From the NCBI GenBank assembly GCA_020721045.1, contig DYNN01000017.1, positions 1-36,351 of the forward strand: a DNA stretch of 36,351 nt, in the 5' to 3' direction. Under the pieces are notes generated by a model that was not told the DNA's origin, did no database searches, and saw only the letters and a list, made by a program, of their open reading frames with translations. The DNA comes from Thiomargarita sp. (lineage in GTDB: Bacteria; Pseudomonadota; Gammaproteobacteria; Beggiatoales; Beggiatoaceae). Made by a program: the position numbers and the translations under genes. Below, piece after piece: positions 18,022 to 24,689 of the stretch; positions within the stretch are counted from its first letter, which is position 1, and every line of letters begins with the position of its first letter.

Positions 18022-18588
18022 ATGATGCAGTTTAATATTGGTATATGTGGCAGTCATCGCACGGGTAAAACGACATTAGCCAAAGCGTTAGCTGAAAAAT
18101 TAGAAATTGATTTAGCAATTACATCTACCAGTGAAGTTTTTAAACAATATGGGTTAGACCCAGCGCAACCATTGGATTTTAAAAGAAGATTATGGATTCA
18201 ACAACAAATTGTACAAGCGAGTGAACAAATTTGGCAACAATCATCAAATTTTGTGACTGATCGCACGCCACTGGATATGATTGCTTATACTTTGGCTGAT
18301 ATTCAAGGAAATACTCAAGTCGATTTTGTTGCATTACAAGCCTATATTAGTGATTGTTTTCGTGTTGCTAATAAATACTTTTCGCATTTTGTTATATTGC
18401 AGCCTGCTATTCCGTTGATTTATGAGGATGGAAAAGCTGCATTAAATCAAGCTTATATTGAACATTTAAATAGTTTAATTATTGGGTTGTGTCATGATGA
18501 GCGTTGCAAAAAAATATCATTTATAATTGAACGTAATATCACTCATTTGGATAAGCGCGTTGAATCGGTCAAACAATCGTTACTATGA
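18022..18588 (+). CDS. P-loop NTPase, AAA_28/NadR-kinase-like
   Basis: The 188-residue protein opens with Walker A GSHRTGKTTLAK (about residues 9-20) and has VTDRTPLDMIAYTL, a DR-x-P-D block seen in NadR-type nucleoside kinases and related ATPases. It is probably a small-molecule kinase or regulatory ATPase, substrate unknown. The ATG pair at 18022/18025 leaves the exact start open by one codon. The stop overlaps the nth start (ATGA, 18585-18588), so the two are coupled. Confidence 0.75.
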   Translation: MMQFNIGICGSHRTGKTTLAKALAEKLEIDLAITSTSEVFKQYGLDPAQPLDFKRRLWIQQQIVQASEQIWQQSSNFVTDRTPLDMIAYTLADIQGNTQVDFVALQAYISDCFRVANKYFSHFVILQPAIPLIYEDGKAALNQAYIEHLNSLIIGLCHDERCKKISFIIERNITHLDKRVESVKQSLL

Positions 18589-19235
18589 ATCATAAACAAT
18601 GTTATCTCTTATTTTCACGTCTACAAGCACAAAATTCAAACCCTACGACTGAATTGCAATATTCAACACCCTTTGAACTACTGGTTGCGGTGATCTTATC
18701 TGCACAAGCCACTGACAAAAGCGTCAATAAAGTCACAGCCAATTTATTTAAGGTGGCTAATACACCTGCAGATTTACTTGCTTTGGGAGAAGAACGGCTT
18801 AAATCTTATATCAAAACTATTGGTTTATTTAATACTAAAGCACGCAATATTATCAAAATGTGTGATATATTAATTAAGCAACATCAAGGGGTTGTACCAC
18901 GTCAACGAATTGATTTAGAAGCATTACCCGGTGTTGGAAGGAAAACTGCAAATGTTATTTTAAATACGGTATTTGGAGAAGCCACAATTGCCGTAGACAC
19001 ACATATTTTTCGCTTGGCAAATCGTACGGGTTTAGCGGTAGGTAAAACGGTGATTGAAGTTGAAAAACAATTACTTAAGAAAGTACCCAAAACATTTCAG
19101 CGTCATGCGCATCACTGGCTAATTTTGCAAGGTCGATATACCTGTACGGCGCGTAAACCCAAATGTGAGACCTGTATTATTGCAGATTTATGTGAATATA
19201 CAGAAAAAGTATATTTTGCCAAGACAAAAACTTAA
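18585..19235 (+). CDS. nth: Endonuclease III, DNA glycosylase/AP lyase
   Basis: The 216-residue base-excision repair enzyme removes oxidised pyrimidines and cuts the abasic site. The helix-hairpin-helix LPGVGRKTANVIL holds catalytic Lys120, and VDTHIF holds Asp138, identical in number to E. coli. The [4Fe-4S] cluster loop is Cys187-x6-Cys194-x2-Cys197-x5-Cys203. It overlaps the P-loop gene by 4 bp; in other gammaproteobacteria nth usually sits beside rnf or rsx genes, which are absent here. Confidence 0.97.
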   Translation: MNHKQCYLLFSRLQAQNSNPTTELQYSTPFELLVAVILSAQATDKSVNKVTANLFKVANTPADLLALGEERLKSYIKTIGLFNTKARNIIKMCDILIKQHQGVVPRQRIDLEALPGVGRKTANVILNTVFGEATIAVDTHIFRLANRTGLAVGKTVIEVEKQLLKKVPKTFQRHAHHWLILQGRYTCTARKPKCETCIIADLCEYTEKVYFAKTKT

Positions 19236-19348
19236 ATAACCGTTTAATCATGCAGATCGCTCTTTTACAACTAATGAGCTAGTAAAAAAATTAAACTATT
19301 ACCATACTCAAAATAATAATAAATTCGTCAAAATTGTGAGTTTAACAA

Positions 19349-19948
19349 ATGAAACATCAATCAGGTTTTACGCTAGTAGAAATTGCCATTGTTTTGGTTA
19401 TTATCGGCTTGCTATTGGGTGGCGTATTAAAAGGTCAACAAATTATCACTAACGCCAAAGTGAGTAATGTAGAGAAAGAATTCAATAGCGTAAGTGTGGC
19501 TATTTATAATTATCAAGATAGATACCGCGCTTTACCGGGCGATGATAAAAAAGCAGATACGCGATTTGGACTGGCGATTACCAAGAAAGGCAATGGAAAT
19601 TGGAAAATTGATGGTGGTGTTTTTGACGTTTCCACCGGCGATTTTGAACCTCGCCTATTTTGGCTACATCTACGTAATGCAGGTTTGATTACAGGTCCCA
19701 CCGACGATAACGGTTTAGAACAACCAATGAACTCTTTTAATGGTATTGTTGGTGTAGCTACTGCTGTGGCTAATATTCCAGGGCTTTTTGTTGGTTTTAG
19801 TAATATTCCACCCGATATCGCATCATTCATTGATACTCGTAATGATGATGGTACGCCTAATAAAGGTAGTGTTCAAGCAAGTGTAGGGACTACAACAGCC
19901 ACTGATTACAAAGGTACTGGGCTTTATAGTATTTACTACGCTATGTAA
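19349..19948 (+). CDS. Type IV pilin-like protein (prepilin N-methylation domain)
   Basis: The 199-residue protein has a six-residue leader ending in Gly, then FTLVEIAIVLVIIGLLLGGVLKG, with the Glu5 needed for processing and assembly. The N-terminal helix is followed by ALPGDDKKADTRFG and a C-terminal globular half without an obvious disulphide pair. It is probably a pseudopilin or minor pilin exported and cleaved by a PilD-type peptidase. No pilus or type II secretion assembly gene is nearby, so its machine is encoded elsewhere. It lies 9 bp before rsmG. No strong ribosome-binding site precedes the ATG. Confidence 0.88.
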   Translation: MKHQSGFTLVEIAIVLVIIGLLLGGVLKGQQIITNAKVSNVEKEFNSVSVAIYNYQDRYRALPGDDKKADTRFGLAITKKGNGNWKIDGGVFDVSTGDFEPRLFWLHLRNAGLITGPTDDNGLEQPMNSFNGIVGVATAVANIPGLFVGFSNIPPDIASFIDTRNDDGTPNKGSVQASVGTTTATDYKGTGLYSIYYAM

Positions 19949-19957
19949 TCGCTGAAA

Positions 19958-20599
19958 ATGAAAGCAGCAGAAATTTCTAAGTTGGAAATAGGATTGCAGC
20001 AATTACGATTAGATTTATCAGAAACGATGAAAAATCAACTGATTAATTATTTGAATTTGCTAGATAAATGGAATCAAACCTACAATTTAACTGCAGTTCA
20101 CCAAAATGACAGATTAGTCAAACATATTTTCGACAGTTTGGTTATTTTACCCTATTTACAAGGGGATAGAATTGTCGATGTGGGTACGGGTGCAGGCTTA
20201 CCTGGAATTGTACTGGCAATCGCACGTCCAGATTTACAATTTGTTTTGATTGATAGTAATGCTAAAAAAATTCGTTTTGTTAAACAAGTGATTATAGAAT
20301 TATCTCTTTCCCACGTTACTGCAATTTGTACCCGGGTAGAACAATGGAAAACCGCTGATTCATTTACTAGTATTGTTTCAAGGGCTTACAGTCGATTAGC
20401 ACAATTTTATTCACAAACCGCGTTACTGGCTACTTCAGATACCCGTTGGTTAGCCATGAAAGGGGCGATTGCAACTGACGAACTCGCTGAAGTGGCGAAC
20501 CTTTCTATAGAAATCATTCCATTACAAGTGCCGCAACTCGAAGCAGTGAGAACACTGTGCATAATGACACAATTTAAAGAGAAGCACGGCTCAGCTTGA
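19958..20599 (+). CDS. rsmG: 16S rRNA (guanine-527-N7)-methyltransferase RsmG
   Basis: The 213-residue S-adenosylmethionine enzyme methylates G527 of 16S rRNA. Family signatures are LLDKWNQTYNLTAV, VDVGTGAGLPGIVLAI (SAM-binding loop), LIDSNAKKIRFV and IVSRAY. The N-terminal helices and total length match the family. RsmG usually sits with mnmG and parAB; here it is separate, following the pilin gene closely. Its last 26 bp overlap the convergent rhomboid gene. Confidence 0.95.
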   Translation: MKAAEISKLEIGLQQLRLDLSETMKNQLINYLNLLDKWNQTYNLTAVHQNDRLVKHIFDSLVILPYLQGDRIVDVGTGAGLPGIVLAIARPDLQFVLIDSNAKKIRFVKQVIIELSLSHVTAICTRVEQWKTADSFTSIVSRAYSRLAQFYSQTALLATSDTRWLAMKGAIATDELAEVANLSIEIIPLQVPQLEAVRTLCIMTQFKEKHGSA

Positions 20600-22154
20600 G
20601 TAATAAAAAAGTCAATATAAATCCAATCATTGCACCGCTAATATGGTGAATAAAGCTAATTTCCGCTATAGATAAATCAACTATCGTTTGCAAAATCAGT
20701 ATGGTTGCTACCAATTTTAATGAACGATGAGCGACTTGTGCGCGTTGAGTACGCCATCCATATAGTGATAATGCACCCACACAACCCAATATTCCCATAA
20801 TTGCACCCGACGCACCCACCACGGTAGTTATATCATTATGGGGTTGTATCCATAAAAAAATTAAATTAGCCCCAATCCCTGCTGTCAAATAAACGAGCAG
20901 ATATTTAACAACTTTTAATCGCATTTCTACAAACGAGCCTAGTAAAAATAAAGCGAACATATTAAACAGTAAATGTACATAGCCATAATGTAGGAAAATT
21001 GACGAAATAGTTCGCCACCATTGTCCACCTTCCCAGACCACAACTGGAATTAATGAACCCAATTCGTATAATACGCGACCATTTTCGCTGCCGCCATAAA
21101 AAATTTCCAATGCAAACATGATCAAATTTGCTATTATCAACAAATAAGTAATGTATATTTTTTTGATCGCAATCGGTGCATTAAGATTAAATTTTTGTTC
21201 TAATTGAATTTCTACTGTAATAGCAGCTAATAATTGTTGTGCTAACGCGGTTAAAGTCACTGGTAAACGATGTTGTGCTAAACGTTGTGACGCGCTGTTA
21301 CGTATGATAATGTCTTGGCTATTAATGAGTTGAGTTAAACGGAAACTTGCTTCGGTGGGTTGATTCGCTGCTAATTGTGCCGTTGCTAACCAAAAAGATT
21401 GTTGTTCTACAGAAAGTGATTTTAAATTATTGTGTTGCAACAAATGCTTAACCACATCGATTCTACCACAAAAAGCAAAGATAAATAAATGGCAAATTGT
21501 ATTAATTTCTTGCAATGCGGGAGAATGTAAACGTGCTTGATGTCGTTGATAACACATTAACATTTCTTCCAAATAACCCATTTCACCCAATGCTCTGACA
21601 TGGTAACTAATCAATGAAAGATAAAGCGGTTTATTTTGGCTATTTTCATCAGGAAAGTGCGTATGAATCCATTGTAAATACTTTTCCCATTGCCAAGAAA
21701 GCCGATAAAAATGCGTAGATAACAACATACTACCTACAGTTGATTTATTTTGATAACGCTCAAAAATAATCGCTGCTTGCTGCAAATTGCCTTGCATAGC
21801 CAATTCACTCATATTGATAAAATCACGATATTCTCGCCAATCAAAAAACGGATAGACATAACGCATAATGCCTAACCAACGGCGTGCTTGTGTAAACTGA
21901 TTGTTATGAATCGCATTTTTTATTTTAGTAAACCCTAAATTGGGCAACAATAACAAAGTAATCCAAACAAATAAACCAATCGCACTGGCAAATTGTGGGA
22001 CAGTCAAAACAGCAATACTCGTTACAATTAAAATAATTAGCGTCGTAACAACGAGACCTTTTTTTTCTACAGAATAGTAACGAATTGATTTTACTAAGAT
22101 AGTAAATGCGGAAATGAAAATGATTAATAATATCAGTTTATCATTAATATCCAT
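20574..22154 (-). CDS. Rhomboid-family intramembrane serine protease with N-terminal helical extension
   Basis: The 526-residue protein has two or three N-terminal membrane segments (residues 1-85), a soluble helical region of about 220 residues with TPR-like pairs (NMSELAMQGNLQQAAIIFE), and a rhomboid core (about 325-526). The catalytic dyad is Ser449 in GASGAIMG and His504 in HHISG. The HYGYVHLLFNMFALFLLGS segment carries the conserved oxyanion-side His and Asn. It should cleave membrane proteins within or next to the bilayer. The extension may select substrates (inference). It lies 45 bp downstream of the cysteine-hydrolase gene on the same strand. Confidence 0.88.
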   Translation of the reverse strand: MDINDKLILLIIFISAFTILVKSIRYYSVEKKGLVVTTLIILIVTSIAVLTVPQFASAIGLFVWITLLLLPNLGFTKIKNAIHNNQFTQARRWLGIMRYVYPFFDWREYRDFINMSELAMQGNLQQAAIIFERYQNKSTVGSMLLSTHFYRLSWQWEKYLQWIHTHFPDENSQNKPLYLSLISYHVRALGEMGYLEEMLMCYQRHQARLHSPALQEINTICHLFIFAFCGRIDVVKHLLQHNNLKSLSVEQQSFWLATAQLAANQPTEASFRLTQLINSQDIIIRNSASQRLAQHRLPVTLTALAQQLLAAITVEIQLEQKFNLNAPIAIKKIYITYLLIIANLIMFALEIFYGGSENGRVLYELGSLIPVVVWEGGQWWRTISSIFLHYGYVHLLFNMFALFLLGSFVEMRLKVVKYLLVYLTAGIGANLIFLWIQPHNDITTVVGASGAIMGILGCVGALSLYGWRTQRAQVAHRSLKLVATILILQTIVDLSIAEISFIHHISGAMIGFILTFLLLKLSRASL

Positions 22155-22199
22155 AAGTGATTTGCAATAATGTGGTAAAATTGGGTTAAATAATTGACG

Positions 22200-22994
22200 T
22201 TACGCCAATAAATCTGTTGATTTTGCTGTTTTCATTCCACGATCTTGCATTTCAATTAAAAATTGCTCACCCAACGCCTCAAATCCGGGTACTGACGACG
22301 TTGTATCTTCAATTAAGATGAGTTTGTGAATATTTTCCTCACCGATATTATCTGCAATATCTCTCACCGTATTTGCCACACAATGTGACAATGCTTGTCC
22401 AGAAATTGCAATTAAATCAGCTTGTTGTAAAGTTGCAATTAAATCAACATTCAATTGCGTTTTAGGATCAGCTACATCTGGTACATCAGCCTTGATTGCA
22501 CTGTAATGTTCCGTCCAACAATTTGATCCTTTTAAGATATAATTAACTACCGCATAATTATTTTCCCATTGATTCAACACTGAAATAAGAGGCGCAACCA
22601 CATTATGTCCGGGTTGCCCGATCAAACAATGTGGGGGCCAAATGGTTAAATTGTAACGTTGGTTATTTTTCAATGCCATCAAATAATTAAGCGCACGTTG
22701 TTGGCTATGTACATCGGTTGTTCGCCATTGGTTGGATAAAACCGCTTCCAAAGTAATTATTGTAAAAGGATCAGGATGTTGTCCTTGTGAATTTTGCCAA
22801 AAAATAGGGTGAGCGATATGTACCCAATGATGCGAATCTAACGTTACGTGAATTTGATCAATTTTATCAAGATGACGCTGTAACATAACCGCCAACCTTG
22901 CAACATCTTTATCCGCACCGGTGACAAACAATTGTCCATCAGGATGCGCAAAATCATTTTGTGGATCGATAATTAGAAACTGTATATTTACCAT
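22200..22994 (-). CDS. Nicotinamidase/isochorismatase-type cysteine hydrolase
   Basis: The 264-residue protein aligns in pattern with PncA: Asp10 (IIDPQNDF), Lys155 (ILKGSN) and Cys204 (ALSHCVANT) form the catalytic triad, and Asp53, His55 and a later His (about 62) are candidate metal ligands. WPPHCLIGQPGH replaces the WPDHCVQ block of PncA. It probably hydrolyses nicotinamide or a similar amide in NAD salvage; the exact substrate is uncertain. I chose the ATG at 22994 because GAGG lies about nine bases upstream and homology begins there. A frame extension to 23042 has no ribosome-binding site. Confidence 0.85.
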   Translation of the reverse strand: MVNIQFLIIDPQNDFAHPDGQLFVTGADKDVARLAVMLQRHLDKIDQIHVTLDSHHWVHIAHPIFWQNSQGQHPDPFTIITLEAVLSNQWRTTDVHSQQRALNYLMALKNNQRYNLTIWPPHCLIGQPGHNVVAPLISVLNQWENNYAVVNYILKGSNCWTEHYSAIKADVPDVADPKTQLNVDLIATLQQADLIAISGQALSHCVANTVRDIADNIGEENIHKLILIEDTTSSVPGFEALGEQFLIEMQDRGMKTAKSTDLLA

Positions 22995-23183
22995 TGAAAC
23001 TGCCTCATTCTCATTAAAAATTAAATTCCTACAAAGTATCACTAAGTAGTGACCAATCTACAACATCCATACGAATGGGTAAATCAGATTTGCTAAATTA
23101 TGCAGACGAAAGTTCGTAGGCTAAATCGTAGCTTGCGAAAATCCAGCATTTTTAAATGATTAAAATTTTTATTCTAACGCAAT

Positions 23184-23747
23184 CTAATGGGATTGATGTA
23201 AATATTGCATTGCTTTATTTAATTCGCCCGCTTGTAAGGAAGGTATTATTGTTAATGCCGTATCAAGTGCGGAATCAATTGCGATTTGTTCTGATAAAAT
23301 CGGGGCATGTAATACATAATTGGTCACTTCACTACTGTGCGCGGGTCGTCCAATCCCTACACGTAATCGCAAGAAATCGTTAGTATTTAGATGAGCGATA
23401 ATATCTTTTAAGCCATTATGTCCACCGTGTCCACCTCCTTGTTTTAAACGCGCAGTGCCCGATGGTAAATCTAGCTCATCGTGGACAATCAAAATCTCAG
23501 TTGGCATGATTTTATGGAAATGTATGAACGCAGCAACAGCTTGTCCACTGCGGTTCATAAAGGTTGCTGGTTTGAGTAACCACATCGAATTCACTTGACA
23601 AATTTCACCATGAAACTTGCTTTCTGGACGAAAGATGGCTCTATGTTGTGCTGCCAATCGCTCGATCAACCAAAAACCCGCATTGTGACGTGTTTCTGTA
23701 TAGCGTGCACCTGGATTGCCCAAACCAACAATTAGCGTAATTGACAC
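23184..23747 (-). CDS. pth: Peptidyl-tRNA hydrolase
   Basis: The 187-residue enzyme frees tRNA from stalled peptidyl-tRNA. Catalytic residues are visible: Asn11 (GLGNPGARY), His21 (TRHNAGFW), Asn65 (TFMNRSG) and Asp90 (VHDELDLP), plus the GGGHGGHNGLKDI motif. It follows rplY by 12 bp on the same strand, the normal gammaproteobacterial arrangement. Confidence 0.97.
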   Translation of the reverse strand: MSITLIVGLGNPGARYTETRHNAGFWLIERLAAQHRAIFRPESKFHGEICQVNSMWLLKPATFMNRSGQAVAAFIHFHKIMPTEILIVHDELDLPSGTARLKQGGGHGGHNGLKDIIAHLNTNDFLRLRVGIGRPAHSSEVTNYVLHAPILSEQIAIDSALDTALTIIPSLQAGELNKAMQYLHQSH

Positions 23748-23759
23748 GCTTTTTTCACC

Positions 23760-24389
23760 TTATTTAGCATTATCTTCTGTTGTAGCAGCGGCTTCATCAT
23801 CTTGACCACCACGTGCTATATGCACAGAAACAACGGGTAAATCATGTTCTGAATCGCCATGTGATAATGCAACTAATTCAACACCTTCTGGCAATTTCAA
23901 ATCAGATAAGTGGATAGTATGACCCAGTTGCACATTGGTTAAATCAACTTCAATAAATTCAGGCAAATCTTTAGCTAAACAAAGAATTTCGATTTCCATC
24001 ATTTGTTTGGAAATAGTTCCACCTCCTTGTTTTACGCCAACACAGATGCTTTCATTAAGGAAGTGCAAAGGGATATGCATATGGAGTTTTTCGGTTTCGC
24101 TAACTCTTTGAAAATCAGCATGTAACAATGTTGGATGATAGGGATGACGCTGTAAATCTTTAAGTACAGCTTTCTCTGCCTGCCCATTCACTTTGAGGGT
24201 TAATACATGTGAATAAAATGATTCGTGCTTCAGATGCTTCATCATTTCATTGTGTGATAAGTTCAGAGAAACCGGCTCTTTGCCCCCACCGTATAATATG
24301 CCGGGCATGACACCTGTGCGACGTAGGCGGCGGCTCGCACCTTTCCCCATATCTGTACGCAAGGTTGCATCCAATTCAAAATTTTCCAT
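23760..24389 (-). CDS. rplY: 50S ribosomal protein L25 (bL25, CTC/TL5 type)
   Basis: The 209-residue protein has the 5S-rRNA-binding N-terminal domain (GASRRLRRTGVMPGILYGGG, then HADFQRV) and the extra C-terminal beta domain of the general stress protein CTC/TL5 form, ending in an acidic tail. GGAG lies 11 bases before the ATG. Its leader is strongly structured. The prs and ispE genes often found upstream are absent; a miniature transposon-like element and fdhA lie there instead. Confidence 0.96.
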   Translation of the reverse strand: MENFELDATLRTDMGKGASRRLRRTGVMPGILYGGGKEPVSLNLSHNEMMKHLKHESFYSHVLTLKVNGQAEKAVLKDLQRHPYHPTLLHADFQRVSETEKLHMHIPLHFLNESICVGVKQGGGTISKQMMEIEILCLAKDLPEFIEVDLTNVQLGHTIHLSDLKLPEGVELVALSHGDSEHDLPVVSVHIARGGQDDEAAATTEDNAK

Positions 24390-24407
24390 TAATATTACGC
24401 TCCAAAA

Positions 24408-24437
24408 TTCCCATTTCGGGAAAGATACGAGTATCTT
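24408..24437 (-). promoter_or_regulatory. Two adjacent hairpins in the rplY leader
   Basis: On the minus strand an AAGATA/TATCTT stem with a CTCG loop (24437-24422) is followed directly by TTCCC-GAAAT-GGGAA (24422-24408) and TTTT, about 19 bases before the rplY ATG. The second hairpin looks like a short attenuator or a protein-binding site. A TTGACA at 24493-24488 could be the promoter -35, but I see no convincing -10 at the right distance. Confidence 0.45.
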
Positions 24438-24557
24438 CCGCGACCAGAAGGTTTGATAATAAAAGATTTTTGTTTAATTTCGTGATTTGTCAAAACAGAA
24501 ATAACCCGTAATTGTAACAGAATGAGATGATGCAGTGGTAGTCTTACACAGAAATTT

Positions 24558-24675
24558 CTGGGCAATCGCATTAAATTATACAATGGCTTTTTAGTTAATA
24601 ACTTATAAATACTACTTTTTACTATATTTTTATAATTAATTGATATAGCTAAAAATTTTAATGCGCTTGCCCTAG
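24558..24675. mobile_element. MITE-like element with ISAs1-type terminal inverted repeats
   Basis: The left end CTGGGCAATCGCATTAAATT and the right end (reverse complement CTAGGGCAAGCGCATTAAAA) share GGGCAA-n-CGCATTAAA. The 118-bp interior is very AT-rich and has no coding capacity. The ends resemble those of the decayed insertion sequence at 11810-12298 (GGCAAACGCATTAAAA). It sits 15 bp past the fdhA stop and upstream of the rplY leader. No clear target duplication is seen. Confidence 0.7.
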
Positions 24676-24689
24676 AATATATTGAAACA

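Noticed and set aside
23043-23183. Spacer with partly repeated CGTAG motifs and weak dyads near 23105-23140
   Set aside because: The pairing is imperfect, has no T-tract and no repeat elsewhere was noticed, so no terminator or repeat element was called.
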